Assembly (NCBI GenBank): GCA_009733575.1
Contig: ML769559.1
Coordinates: forward strand, 1 to 64,000
Source: Gymnopus androsaceus JB14
Lineage: Eukaryota; Basidiomycota; Agaricomycetes; Agaricales; Omphalotaceae
DNA: 64,000 nt
Reading direction: 5' to 3'
How positions within the stretch are numbered: position 1 is the first letter of the stretch; each line of letters opens with the position of its first letter. Of the stretch, positions 14,364-27,800 are shown piece after piece. The notes beneath the pieces were generated by a model. That model was not told the DNA's origin. It saw only the letters and a list, made by a program, of their open reading frames with translations, and searched no databases. Both the position numbers and the translations under genes were made by a program.

Positions 14364-16238
14364 ATGGAGGTTGGCAAAAAACTATCCAATGCTTCTCGCA
14401 CACTATCCAACTCGTCGCTGAAGGACAAACTCTCCAAATTATCCGTAACACAACTGAGACCTATAACGATTCACTCCAATATCGAGTCCGTGGCTTCGTT
14501 AGAGTCTCGTTCTCTATACTCACAAGATGTTTGTCTTCTAGGTTCGCTCCTGCGCGGATACCAAGGAAACGGAGAATGCAGATGCTGGCAGTCGCAGCTT
14601 GGTCGGTAATGATAGCACTCACAACCGTGTTGTTTCTCTTTTTATGGTGTGTCTTCAAGTCTTTTCAGTTTGGAATTCAGGATTTTGATGACGTTGCTTC
14701 TAGCTCGATTCCACCGCTCTGGCCCTTTCTCGCGGCGTATCAAATCTGGATAATGTGGATAGACCAAAGTCCTGAACATGGTGGGCGGACCAGCCGGTGG
14801 TTTCGTGAACTCAAGTTTTGGAAGTATTTTGCGGACTATTATCCTGCTTCGTGAGTGGCTAGATTATCCCTCTGAGATTCTTGTGCTTACTTTGTATATA
14901 GATTCTTAAAGGTTCGTCGGATTGTGAGCTTGAGAAGATGAGTATAATGGTCCCCTAGACAGCGGATCTTCCTCCAGATAGACCATATGTCTTTGGGTAT
15001 CATCCTCATGGTGCGTATTCTAGGAGGTTCTGGTCTAGAGCGATGGAAGCTAAGATGTTCTTTTTTTCACAGGCATCATTGGAATGTAATGCTCTATTTG
15101 CTTCTACCTATGCTCTGTGTGTTAAAGAAAGAGCTACAGGGGAGCCATAGCCACATTCGCCACGGAAGGTATGGATTTGTTCGTTGCGGAATAGCATTGG
15201 TTTAATAAAAAAGTTCATTATTCCAGCAACGGGCTTCTCTGCTGCGTTTCCTGGTATCAAACCCCATCTTTTGACTCTAGGAAGCAATTTCCGCATGCCA
15301 TTCTATCGGGATTGATCCTTGCTATGGGCATTTGCAGCGTGAGCAAACGTTCCTGTTCAAATATCCTCAAGTCTGGACCTGGATCAGCCATAACGATTGT
15401 AGTCGGAGGTGCTGCTGAAAGCTTGAGCGCTCATCCTGGTACTGCGGATTTGACACTGCGAAAAAGGTCTTTTTGCTTTCCTTCCCTTCTCGTTTCGGTT
15501 CATTTCTTACTTGGTAATTATAGATTGGGATTTATCAAAGTCGCGATTCAACATGGGTAGGTCTTTACAAGGAAGGTATAACCACCTAGCTATGACGGTT
15601 CTTTTCATAGGGCCGATCTAGTTCCAGTATTTTCATTTGGAGAAAACGATGTAGGTGTTTATATTATATCGTTGCTTAATGAGCTTCGGACGAACTTGCT
15701 ATTTTTAGATCTACGAGCAAATGCCAAATCGACCCGGAACCACAATATATACATTACAGAAGAAATTTCAAGCCGTCTTTGGGTTTACGCTTCCGCTATT
15801 TCATGGAAGAGGGTTATTAAATTGTATGTCGTCTTTGTCATTGTGGGGTATTTACGCGTCGAATTAACGGTATACGTAGACAACATCGGTCTAATGCCTT
15901 ACAGAAGACAGATTGTGGCAGTCAGTGAGTGAACCAGTCCGTGGCTCGTGCTCGAGCTCGTTATGTTGCAAGTTGACGACGAACGATGAATTATTGTGTT
16001 AGTTGGCAACCCAGTGCATGTAGAGAAATGTGATAAACCTGACATCCAGGAGGTTATGCGCGTTCAGAAGATGTATATAGAGGAATTGACTCGGTACGTG
16101 AGGGTCCAAGTATACCGCGGCCGTACCAACACTAATAATGTCGTCGTCCACACTCTCTCTCTCTCTCTCAGCATTTGGAATACGTATAAAGACCAGTTTG
16201 CAAAGGCGAGGACGAGAGAGTTGAGTATCATTGACTGA
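14364..16238 (+). CDS. diacylglycerol O-acyltransferase 2 (one-base frameshift)
   Basis: DGAT2 family ER-membrane enzyme that makes triacylglycerol from diacylglycerol and acyl-CoA. Fourteen small exons were joined by eye (14364-14485, 14542-14646, 14704-14850, 14902-14911, 14959-15010, 15073-15085, 15140-15168, 15227-15466, 15524-15556, 15611-15650, 15709-15823, 15880-15924, 16003-16093, 16172-16238). These give about 369 residues. Signatures are FAPARIPRKRR, a hydrophobic segment, PPLWPF, the catalytic YHPHG split by an intron, GIKPHLLTLGSNFRMPFYRD, MGICSVSKRSC, VVGGAAESL, FGEND and RPGTTIY. At 15312-15314 GAT is followed by TG where three bases are needed, so one base is missing. The rest of the frame is intact. 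Last intron has a (CT)n tract. Confidence 0.93.
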
Positions 16239-16245
16239 CAGGACA

Positions 16246-16610
16246 GTGCATGTAATTATCCTCAATAGACGGTGGACGCCATAAGTGGATTGTACGAATA
16301 TACATATATAGAAACATGGAACTTTGTAGGCAATTTGTAGTCAAAAAGATTTGACATTGCATTGCTTTCGCGTCTATCACTGCAACTGTAATGAGTGAGA
16401 GTGCATGTATTTATCTTCAACACCGCGGGCGCCACAAGTGGATTGTACGAGTAGGCAGTTTGGAGTCAAAAGAATCTGACACTGCTTTCGCGTCTATCAC
16501 TGTAACTAAAACCCAAGGTCTATACCGCCGTAATTTGAAACACCAACACTAATGTCTAACTTCAGCATTTGAAACCCGACATTGCTTTCGCGTTTATAAC
16601 TGAAAAACCC
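16246..16610. repeat. imperfect duplication downstream of DGAT2
   Basis: Two diverged copies of about 110-140 bp share the words GTGCATGTA, CCACAAGTGGATTGTACGA or its variant, and GCTTTCGCGTCTATCACTG. They lie at about 16246-16390 and 16405-16510, and a fragment is at about 16570-16600. It lies between convergent genes. No function is evident. Confidence 0.6.
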
Positions 16611-16819
16611 AAGTAAAATTCAATGAATGATCCAAGTGCAACTTGCTATAGGTAGGTACATGTGGTAATGAATGCGAACGATAGCAAACGACGTTGAATG
16701 AATGCCTCCAAGAAGCGTCTATAGGTATATGAAATACAAAGCTACAGTGAACTGAAAGTGATTAGAATGTTGTCGGGTAAATACATTGTGGTAAGAAAAT
16801 TGTCTAGTGCGGAAGAACA

Positions 16820-19800
16820 TCAAGATTCAAAAATGGGATTAATCTTGGTGAGACTTTGAGAAGAGAGGTGTTCGGTACAAATTGGGCAACGTGAAACTTT
16901 GAACAAAGACTGGGAAATGCAGCTGTTTGATACCAGTAAGAATCGGGTTGTTTGTTGGAGATAATAAAAAGGACTAGTACTCACGAATAACAGAAAAGGT
17001 GACCGCATGCAGTGACAGTAGCGCTACGAGGAGCTTTGCGGCAAATGGGACACATGAGTCCAGGACTGATAAGGTCAACTGTTGTTTCATCGTCAACCCT
17101 TGGCTGTTTCGGCCAGTCGTCCAATCGTCTTGCAGGCCATCCGACGTAAACAGAATCTGCTTCTGCGACTTCACCAGATGTGAGCAGGGTGTGTTCGCAG
17201 AGCATGCTGTTGTCTTCCATGGAAGCACCTGAGAGCAATCGAGAGCCGGTACGCATAGCGCATCTAAGTAGCAAGATATAAGCAGTGAGAACGAGAAGAT
17301 ATCCCGGAATTACTTACCCATTGCCAATCTTCAAAGCATTCAAGGCAAACTTGCCTCGGGAGTTGATGTGAGCAACAACGGAGCAGTTGTCCAAAGAAAC
17401 GTCGTGCCCAATCTGGTAACGGTATGAGTTACGGAGCAGATGAAAAATGAATACGGTATGGCTCACCTGGACTAGATCGGGCTCCGTCAGTAGACCCGCC
17501 TTCCCACCCGGGTAAAGGCAACAGTTGTTGCCAATGTTAGCACCCATGGCCGCGAAGAACCAGACAATATAGGCGGAACCAGTGAGGGGCGCCAAAACAC
17601 CTCCGATACCATAACCTTTGTATAAGGGACGTGAAAGAACGAGATGCAGCTGCCATCGTTGGCAATAACTGCTCTCATCCCAAGCGCAAGGGCCAGGTCG
17701 TCTTTGACCGATGACAATCCATTTCGTTAAAAGCACCCAAAGAATGCAAAGAATGGCCTGTATGTTGAGCACGAGGATGAAACAAGACGCGATAACACCA
17801 TATAAAATCCCAAAGCGGTACCAATGGTCCGCAAAAAGACGAATATGTGGAAGATGGATGTAAAATTGGCGTAAAAGTTGAGCTGCGACGACGGCGCTGG
17901 TGGACCAATATGCGGAGGAACAAGCAGTTACGATAAGGTTGACAGAAAGAATCACGATGTAAGGCCACACAAAGTAGCTGGCTTCACGCTTATGGAAAGC
18001 GCGGCCGAAAGGTGTGATAGTATCGCCACCGCCAGAAGACGGGGATCCTTTGTTGAAACATATTGCCTCGCCACGCTCTGCGAGGAAATATTCAGTTCAA
18101 GCACATAACGTATTGCCTAGCGACGACTTACCATTACCCATCCATGTAGAGCCATCTTCATACGATGTATTTCTCTTCGACAGTGCCCCCGAGCCCATCA
18201 CGGCACCGGTGCCTACAGTGGTTCCAGGAAGGAGAACGACACGATCCGCAATCATCGCTGCGAACGGAACTTAGCTGCAGCCTAACCGAAACAATCAAGC
18301 AGCTTACCACCATTTTTAACGCAAACTCTGTCGGAGCCCAGTCTATCTGTGGTGTATATTTCCGACCTGGAACCAAAAACAACCTGGAATAACGAGGATT
18401 AGGTGTGTGATCACTACTGTAATAGAAGGATACTCACGTCGTCGCCAATCTCGAGCAGCTCGGGATCCACGCAATAGATACCAGAACCAGGCCAGTACAC
18501 CCGACGACCTATCTTGGCACCCATCAGCCTGTAAACGAACTAGACAGGCTAGTTAGACAAAGAAGAATTAATGCAAAAGTAAGGGGCGTACGGAGACTCC
18601 TTCATAATGTGTGCCAATGATGGAGAAGGCTTCCTTCAAATTTGATTGAGAAAGCAGAATCGAATTGATATATCGTCTAAGCAGGACGAGTTGAGTAGCG
18701 TCATTTGCATGACCCTCTTTGTTGAGACCGAACACGCGCTTGACGATGATTCCCAAAAACACTTGCAACAAAGGTGTGCAGACCGCTCTGACCATCCTCG
18801 AAATAGCATGCCACATAACTCGTTCAGGACCTGAGAACCAGTAGATAACAGAGACAAGGGCATTTGCAGAGTGAGGCTTGACGATCTTGGTGTCAGACAC
18901 CATTAACCAAAGTATAACGAACCAAGGAACGTCTGGAATATAGTCAGATACATATATTTCAAATCAAGTTCAATCACTTACAGGACGCAAAGGTCACGAC
19001 AAAGACAATCGGGAAAGCGACAAAAACCTTGAGAAGCCAGTGTGGTTCCTGAAGCAAAGTCCGGTTGTACACGGCGAAACGGGGTGGCGAAGGAGCATCA
19101 AACGACGACGCATGAGGGCCGTAAACCGAAGATTCTGGAATCACTGCACCGGGTGAGATTTGCGTATAACTGTTGACGATAGCCCTCTTCCCTATCACAA
19201 TGGGCTCGAGGCGGAAGCACCCTTCACGCTCCACGCAAAATCCACGAACGAGTGCAGAATCAATGTGACAACCATCTTCAAATGTGAGAAGGTCGAATTC
19301 ACCAAGGCGAGCTTGCTTGCTGATAGAGACATTCTTTCCTATCCGCGCGCCGAGAAGGCGGTAGTAAAGTTTGCTTAGTTCAGGGTGCATGGCGAAAATA
19401 CCACGTCCTGCCGATCTAGTAATAGATGTTAATATAGCTATCGATGAAAAATACTGTACACATACATGAGACTCTGGTTCACGATCCACCATCGCAGGTA
19501 ATACGTTGACCACCTAGGGCTTTCTGTAAGATGCATTCGCAACGAAAGATGAAATAGATACTTACATTCGATATGTCCCGGGTTTGTATTTCCCAATAAC
19601 CAACCACTTGAACATGATGGCCGCGATGGGACCACAGATGCGCACAGACATTCGAGCAGCCACAATGGCACACAGAAGGGCAAACATACGTTCCCAGTAA
19701 TCCTTGTCGAAAATCGGAGAGAGATACGAAAGAACGAATAAAAGAATAGACCCTGATAAAGAATGAGCAAAATTTTCAATGGATGGGTAGGCGCTGCTTA

Positions 19801-22586
19801 CAAGTAACGGCGGTCTTTAAGGGGTAAAAGAATACCATAGGTATGGCTTGAACGATCAGGTTAATTGGATGGTTCTGTCCACGTCCTTTTCGTTCGTTCG
19901 ATTCGAAGCGGTTTTGGTTATAGCTCAGCGTCAGCTCCGAGTTGTTACTTGTGTTCACGTAAGCTTGAACTTTGTCCTCGACCAATGATTCCAAGGATAA
20001 CTTCCGATGTTCGACCTCAATGAGAGATGCAATCCCGTTGACAGAGCTATTAGTAAAGATTGCAGCGACTGCAATACTGACGTTGGCCCTTTTTCGGATG
20101 TGATAAGAGAGTTTTCCAAGTAGGAGAGAATTGCCTCCTAATAGGAAGAAGTCGGAATCGCCCGAGATCATGCCGGGCTCGATACCCAGAAGGTCAGCAA
20201 CGATATCACGGACGAGAACAGCACGCGAGGACATCGACGCGTTATTTTGACGGATTATTTCCTTCTCCATCAACGCGAAGTCATATTCACCATCAAGCAT
20301 AGGCAAAGGACGAGTGAGGAGGTGGATTTCCGGAACTGCATATCCTGGCAAGAACTGTGACACGCTGAATTTGATGGACGCAGAATCGACCTTTGCCTGC
20401 AGATAAACGAATGCTTCTGCAGTTCCGTCCTGCCGAGAACGGACAGCAGCATCCTCAACTCCTTTAGTATTCAGCAGAAGCCGGGAAATTCCACGGAGGT
20501 CTAATTGTACGGGAACGCAGTGTATCGGATCAGACAATGATGCGCTCGTAGGAGGAACATCCGCCTCGAAATGCCGAGAAATTACTGGAACGCTGTCGGA
20601 CATGCACCCTAGGTTGAGTCGCTGCGCAAGCTTAATACGCAAGGGCTTGCCGGCACTGAATTCATCATCGCATTAGCTTCAAAGAAAAATAAACATCAAA
20701 TGACTAACCTGTTCTTCGGCAAGTCTTGCATGTATACAACTGCAAATGGCCACTTGGATGGATGCAAATGCTCCTTCAGCAGATCGAGCAGCTGCGACAT
20801 TCCGATAACTGGCCGACCGGGAACAGGTACGATTACTACGCCGATTGCTTCCTGCAGTACGTCGTGCTCAATAGCAAATGCTAATGTTGCCTGTATCGAA
20901 ACAGTCAGTGAGCTCAATTAAGAAAAATCGAATGCGTTTACCTTCACATGATCTCTAGCAGCGGTAGTAATAGCTTCTTCAACTTCAAATGGTGAGATAA
21001 CTTCACCGCCTTTGTTAATGATTTCCTTCGAGCGACCAGTAATGAAGAGGTAACCGTCGTTATCCATGTAACCCATATCCCCAGAATCGAACCAGCCCTC
21101 AGTGGAAAACGCAGAAGTGTCCAAAGGCGCATTAATGTCAGGTGTCAACTCGTAACCGTCAAATGTAGGCAAACCGCGAACAGAAACAGCGCCAGTTTTT
21201 CCGCGAGGAAGTTCTCGTTCGATGTTGGAGGGATCGCGGATGGACAAGTATGGACCACAGGCAATTCCAGAGCAACCCGGACGTTCTAGTTGATAAGTTG
21301 TCGGGGGAGAGGCGATGGGCATACATCTATGCCAAAGATGTCTCAATCTGGGGTAATTAAACAGTGGAAAAAAACGTACTCAGTCATTCCGTAAGAGGGT
21401 AATATAACAGCATTGCCAAAGCGTTCTTTCAAGTCAACTGCCAGTGAAGGCAAAAGCCCTCCTGCAGCATTGCAAATCATGCGAATCCTTGTATCGCGCT
21501 GTGGTATAATGCCTTCAGGTTGCGAAGTAAGGATAGCGTGATGGATAGTTGGGGCAGCGTAATACCTTGAAAAAAAAGAAGTTAGCCCAGCCTATTGTGA
21601 TCTGTCCGCATGACATACCAGGTAGCCTTGAACTGTACTGAGAGTGTCCAAAAAGCGATAGCGTCAAATCCAGCGCACATAACGGCGCTGCCACCAGAGA
21701 GAATTGGTGCCAAGAGGTTACGAACAATCCCTCCGACGTGGAAGAGTGGCATCATGTTCACTAGGATGCTGTCAGATCGCATAAATTCAGGGATTCATAG
21801 CCACTTACTGTTAACGTCGGTTGACCGCAAGTCCCAGGAGTGTACAACCGCCCAGGTTCCCACAATTAGAGACCGCAAAGTGTAGGGGACAACCTTCTTC
21901 TTTCCACTAGTGCCGGAGGTATGTAGGACCAAAGACTGGTCGTTGAGACCGTGAGGTTCCGACCGTACCCTCAAAGAACCTTCCTCTCCCATGATCGACA
22001 TACTGAAGAGACCAGGAGGTCCGAATGTAGTTTCCTCGATGAAGATAATATCGCAATCCAGCTCCTGTCGCAGAGCCTGAAGTTCGAGACGTTCTTCAGC
22101 GTCCTTCGTTGTAACAACTGCCTTTGCATTGAGCCGCAATGCGTCTTCTCTAAGTTCGGGACCCGTGCAACTGGCGTTGACAGGAGCACAGGTATGATAA
22201 GTCGCTAGAGAAAGGAGTGCAAGAGCGTTGGCTGGACCGGTAGGCAGTAAGACCATAACCCTATCATTTCGACCGAGACGGTGACCAGAGGTCGAGCATG
22301 GCAGAATAAAGTCCTCAACAAATGAATGTATAGCATCGTGGCACAAAGGCGGTCTCGATGGGTCTGGAGAGTAGAGGGCCGGGATAGGGACGGAAGGGAT
22401 GCAGTCTAGGAGAGATTTAACATCCGAGTTGGTGATGCGTTCAGCAAGGTAGTCTCCAAGCGATGTACCAGCTGGAGGCGTTGCATCTCTGCGCAGAAAA
22501 TCCAGAGGGACCGACATGAAGAAGGGTAGGAAGGGAGGAGGGAGAGGAGTCCTGTTTTGCGACCGCAGGTCATTTCCGCTGTTCAA
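16820..22586 (-). CDS. Pls-like NRPS (A-T-membrane/beta-helix x3) with C-terminal RING finger
   Basis: Very large multi-exon gene; start at 22586, or the second Met at 22517. Order: adenylation domain (LHTSGTSGKKKVVPYT; LPSYGMTECMPIASPP across an intron; GWFDSGDMGYMDNDGYLF, GRSKEIINKGGE; A10-type KNSAGKPLR), carrier domain with FFLLGGNSLLLGKL, then three rounds of hydrophobic helices plus left-handed beta-helix acyltransferase-like segments (YRLLGARIGKNVSI; LMGAKIGRRVYWPGSGIYC; GANIGNNCCLYPGGKAGLL). This matches the architecture of bacterial epsilon-poly-lysine synthetase (Pls/PosA). The last beta-helix runs without interruption into GLMCPICRKAP...TACGHLFC and, across a 62-bp intron (16923-16984), SCISQSLFKVSRCPIC, a complete C3HC4 RING. 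Stop at 16820. Product unknown. Domain calls are firm, the substrate is not inferable. Confidence 0.88.
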
Positions 22587-25500
22587 GAGACGAGTTTATA
22601 TTTTCAGGCTCTTGGCTTATCACAGAAAATGAAGATCTGCACAGAACCTCTAGAGATCTCAAGCATGGTGGTGTGAAGTTCCCCGTCAAGAGGTCCTTGT
22701 ATCGTAAGCAATTTTCGCTTCTGTCAAAATAGAGAGAATGGACTTGGTTCGTTTTTTCCGCGAACTGGTCTGACCCGTCTGTCAAACTAGAAAAGGTAGA
22801 CGAAAATAAATACCAATTCATCCCAAGCAATGCTTGTCTGTAGATCAACAGGGGGTAATGTTGGTTGAATGGTCAAGCCTTGTGCTAGACGTATGCAACC
22901 TCAGAAAGCCTCACATGGCCTTGAAAGGGAAGACACAATTCGCCATAGAAACTTGACAGAGACACGGTTCGGATAGACATGTTTAAAGTGGTCTTGCATG
23001 AACCACGCCACCGTGTAGTTTGACCGTTTGGAGAAAAATTCACATTGGTAGCTAAGCGCTGAGCGCTGAGATACGATCAATACCCACGATAGTTCGAATT
23101 TGATACGAATCAAGAAAAACAAAGAATTTGGCTTGCTCATGGATTGAGGTATGTACTGGAAAATGTAAGTAAATTAGTGATTTTTCTGTCTACTTGTAGC
23201 AAGGATACAACCAAGTTCTTTGATGAAACAGTAAGGCATGCCTGTAAGTAAATGAACTTGAATGCGACAAGATACAATAATGGGAATGCCAACGATAGAT
23301 GAAATGAGGGATGGGGGCACGAAGAGGGGCGGACACGGAGAAACTTGAAGGAATGGAAAGCCTCAGAGGATGGAAACTACAATGGAGAATATTAATAATA
23401 GAAATAGTACACTGAGACGAGAAAGCAGTGCATCGCGGATGCTTGGCTATCTGGCGGAGGGGTAATTAGAGCGTATTTTGCGGGCGGTGGATTGGTAATA
23501 GTCGCCCTATGAGGATTTCGAGACGAGAATAAACGATGGCCTGTGCAAATACGCCCTATTTCTGACCTCCTTCATGAGAAGGAAGGAAAAATGACTCGGA
23601 TGCTTTGAGTCTTCAGTAGGGAAACTTATCAAGGTCCCTCAAGCCTTAAAGCTTCATTCACCACGAATCACGGTAGTTTCTGCCTTGAATCACGCACGGT
23701 TGGCAATTATCTCGCGACTTTAATTAATTCATCCCCCGAATTAGAGGTGTCGATATCTCATGCAATTATAGCTTCATGTGCAACGTAGCGCCTGCACTCA
23801 TAGAGCTACCTTTGATTATGGACAGTACAATTTTGGACTTTTGGCACCGCGCTCACGATGCTACGTAGGTATTAACCTGTTACGCCCCTGTACTATGTAG
23901 CGCATTAAACCAGGTTCAATGAGGCTCCTAGCAGGCTATCCTAGCTGAGTTAACTTCGAAATAAGAGCTGTATATCTTCTGTCGAGTTCGTATTCTCTGA
24001 GATGGCTTCCGCTTATTCCTTCTTCCTCCATAGTCCCGCTTGTTGCCCGGTTGTTACTACTAGCCTACAGGTCAATTCAAGCTTCGGCTCGATCTCAGTT
24101 GACAAGCCGCAATTTATCTCACATTGCGTCGCAACTCGGTTTCCACATAGTGCAAAATATATGCAAGTGCCTGCGCAGGACTGTGCTTCACTGCGGCGGG
24201 AAGAGTGGCCAGGGACTTTAACATTTTCTGAAAAGTTCTATCATGACATTGTGAACGATTTTGCTTCGGTTTCATAACTGGAGTCCGGAGAAATCAAAAA
24301 TTAATCTGCGTAGTATGTCCCCGAATAACGTTATGCTCGAATATTCCGTCGCCATTGGGCCCGGTTACTTACACCGGATTCCAGACGTATCGAAGCCAAC
24401 TACGGCCTACTACCGTATGTAGCATATGTATGCCACTCCAGCTGAAAGAAGGAAAATCGGTGCCAGTCACAAATCATACTTAGAAATGCAAACTTGTGAA
24501 AACCTTTCATCCATGTGGAAATCAACGCGCTGATAACGATATCTTTTCACCGTCGTGAAAACGCTTTGAGTCGTGAGAGTTAATGGTTGATGGTTGATAT
24601 ATATATATAGATATATGCTGGAGCTCGCGATGCCAAGTACTAGTGTGAGGGTTTCGAGCTGGTTGGTTTGTCTCGGGAATCGGACTTGATTCGGCGTATG
24701 TACCAACTCTATTGGAGTTCTTTACGCTTGAATGTAGCGTAACTTCGGTACTTCGAGGCAAGCTCCACAGTCAGACTGCCATGGAAGTTCAAGGATGGAT
24801 TCGCTTTAACAGACCATCCATAATTAAACGGGAAACAAGCTCAAGGAAATTTCGGATAAGCAACCAGCACCAAATGAGCGAGGAAAAATCGCCGGCCAGT
24901 CAGCTCGGGCTCAATTGTACAACCTGGCATAAGAGCAGCGGCGTTCTTGCAGGGAGGAAGGGATTTCTGTTATACAGCGTACCGAGCACCGGTTCCACTG
25001 TGTCGAAACCCAGTAAGTAGTAGGCCACCGAGTCTAAAATTCAATTCCAGCTGGTGAGTGAATTGAGTGGAGTACTGTAGCAGCTGAATGGAGCTGCACG
25101 TGTGTTGAATGAATATTTTGTTGAAGTCCATTGTTCGAAACGGCTGTAAAGAAACAAGCACATGCAGTCCCCGGGCTCAGAAACAAATGACAGTATACAA
25201 ATCATAAGCAGAGATGGCGGAACGCGTTCTGTGTTAGCGATGAGAAATGCTACGCCAAATTCATCCGAGTAACGGATTCTCACCAGCAACTGAGGTAGTT
25301 CTCTTCCTTAATTCCTAGAACTCTTTGTTTCCCTGGCCTTCCTGCTCTTCCCAGAGAGTCCGCTCGTACGGTCGACCTACCATACTGATGCATATAGAAA
25401 GGTGGAGTGACAAGTTGGTAACCATTCGAAGCTTGAATGCTTGCTGATGGCTTGGCTCAAGCTTGGCTCGATGGTAAACTAAGAAATCAACAATACGATT
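22587..25500. other. intergenic region, no gene recognised
   Basis: Upstream of the NRPS-like gene. No frame shows coding character or conserved motifs; a 91-codon open frame at 24002 is unsupported. There is a short (AT)n run at 24598-24612. Confidence 0.5.
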
Positions 25501-25509
25501 CTGTGAACG

Positions 25510-26560
25510 AGCCAAATCCAATTTATGGCACGTTCTGAATCATCACCAATAAACTTTCCTTACCGTCCAGCTGTGCGACTGAGATAGTAGTCGCTAGTAC
25601 GAAGTCCTTTGGAAGTTTAGCCTTCCAGAAAAACAACAGAAAACAGTGAACACTTCGCTTTCGCGTTTGACTCGACCACGTGGATGATTTTAAAAAATTG
25701 AGCAAGGTTAAACCTCGAACTTCGAACCAATAAAGAAAACAATTATCATCGCAGAACTAAGAATCCATACAGAGTGCGAACCATAACGATCTTTACTCAC
25801 AGTCTCAGAATTTCTCAGAGGAAATAGTAATCGTTCAACTTGCCTTAAACATGGACGAATCCTCGGAGCTCAGTCAAGAGACGAAATACATTCAACATAC
25901 ATTTTTTCAAAAAAAAACACAAAGGATTGCTAACAAACCTTCCACCGAGCGACTCTCGCCAACCTGAGAGAGAAGATAAATCGTTCGCCGAACGTATCGG
26001 ACATGAGAAGACTCTCGATACACCGGCGTTTCTGCATGAATCACAACAAGTAACCGACGTGCCAAGTCCGCTTCGTGATACAGATAGGAGAGGAGGCTTT
26101 ACTCACCCTTTCTTGCCCATCTTGGTGAGTTCAAATCCACCTATTGGACTAACCCCGTACTCGCTTCCGGCCCCCGGTTCGAACTTCGAGCTACTTATTC
26201 GATGTACAGAATGCTCGTAGATATCACTAGTAGTAATCATCGCCGGCGGCACCTCTTCGTCACCGCATCCGACAGCTTGTCATCAACTATCACGCTCATC
26301 CCTAGTCCATGTCCCATCCTCATAGTCAAATGGAGTGAAACTGTCTCAAGCTTCCCGCATCGGAATAAATGGTTCCCAATCGCAGAGTGTTACTACTACG
26401 TACTCTTCCCCCGGAATAGATTCTCTCATCTTCTCGCACTTCTACGAATATCAATCACACCAGACAAGTTGCAGACAAGGGTTCCCTTGCAGTAGGGCTT
26501 GTCGGATTCTGAGAAGACTGAGGATGTGAGATAAATGCTATGCAGGGATCGATGAGTCTC
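25510..26560 (-). pseudogene. decayed duplicate of the thioesterase 3' region
   Basis: Several stretches align by eye, in order, with 28200-28960: GTGCGACTGAGA plus TACGAAGTCC near 25575, CATGGACGAATCC near 25850, the CGACAGCTNGTCAT block near 26270, and the 3' end of the thioesterase last exon (AATGGTTCCCAA...CGCAGAGTG) near 26370-26530. The copy lacks a usable frame. It implies an old tandem duplication of the thioesterase terminus and its downstream sequence. Confidence 0.6.
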
Positions 26561-26880
26561 TTATCTTCCAAGTACTAATATTGATTGTACGCATACACCT
26601 CGTCGGAGAGAAAAACAATATAAAATTTGAGTAAGAATATTGAGTGAACTTGAGCGTTGGCCTCCTAAAGTGGCACTCGCTCAGCATGGCCACCCACGAG
26701 CGGACCCCAAACAAAGCTGGGCTCGTACTCCGAAGAAGAGATAAGTACTTGCTTGGCAGCTACTGTTCTGTCGCTGCATTGACCATTCTCTCAGATTTTG
26801 CCTCGAGTCCTTGCTGAATGCCGTTGGATTGGCCGCTTGGCAAACCAATAAATCAAAGGATCGGAATTCTGTGAACGAAC

Positions 26881-27800
26881 CAATAACCATGGAGTGGGAA
26901 CAGGATACTAACCTCCTAATACCCTTTTACATTAGGTCGTAACCTAGATTTTCCCGTAAGTAAAATATTCTTCGTCTCGTTCGCCGCCGGGATGACAAGA
27001 ATAATAGATATTCAGACCAATTCATCGAAAAGAATCGTAATCAATAACCATGGAGAACAAATAACCTCCTAATAGCTTGAACCAGAGCTTTCACATTAGG
27101 TCGTGAGCTATATTTTCCCAAAAGTAAATATGATTCTCCGTCTCCGTCCTCGTCTCGCTCGCCGCTCATCGAGATTCATAGTGATGGAATGGCATAGATA
27201 ATAGATATTCAGTCCACTTCTTCGAAAAGAATCATAACCATGGAGAGCAAAGTATTGGCCTCCTAATAACTGGAACCAAACCTTTCACATTAGGTCGTGA
27301 GCTACATTTTCCCATAAGTAAAATATGATTCTCAGTCTCCGTCTTGTCTCGTTCGCCGCTCATCGAGGAAGACATAGATAATAGAGATTCAGACCACTTC
27401 ATCGAAAAAATGATAATCAATAACCATGGAGTCAGAAAAAAGTTACTAACCTCCTAATAACTAGAACCAAACCCTTCACATTAGATCGTGAGCTGACATT
27501 TTTCCGTAAGTAAAGTATGATTCTTCGTCTCGCCGCTCATCGAGAATGACATAGATAACAGTCTGAGAGATTCAGACCACTTTGAAAAGAATCAAAATCA
27601 ATGACCATGGAATCAGAACAAAGTACTAACCTCCTAATACTTGGAACCAAACCTTTCATACTAGGTCGTGAGCTATATTTTTCCATAAGTAAAATATGAT
27701 TCTTCGCCTCCGTCTTCGTCTTGTTCGCTGCTCATTGGGAATGACATAGATAACGAACTCGGAGATTCAGACCACTTCTTCGAAAAGAATCACTATTCTT
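26881..27800. repeat. tandem array, five copies of a unit of about 160-190 bp
   Basis: Units start with AACCATGGAG at about 26886, 27048, 27237, 27423 and 27604. Each then carries ACTAACCTCCTAATA, TTCACATTAGGTCGTGAGCT, TTTTCC.TAAGTAAAATATGATTCT, a CGTCTCG/CGCCGCTCATCGAG block and GACATAGATAA...TTCAGACCACTTC. Copies differ by small indels. The array lies between two decayed duplicates of the thioesterase 3' region. Confidence 0.85.

Noticed and set aside
16820..22586. A biosynthetic gene cluster linking the NRPS-like gene with the P450s
   Set aside because: The P450s are 14 kb or more away across repeats and unrelated genes, and one is dead; no co-regulation evidence.
24002..24277. 91-codon open frame with a hydrophobic start
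   Set aside because: No conserved motif, no splice pattern, and no better than neighbouring chance frames.
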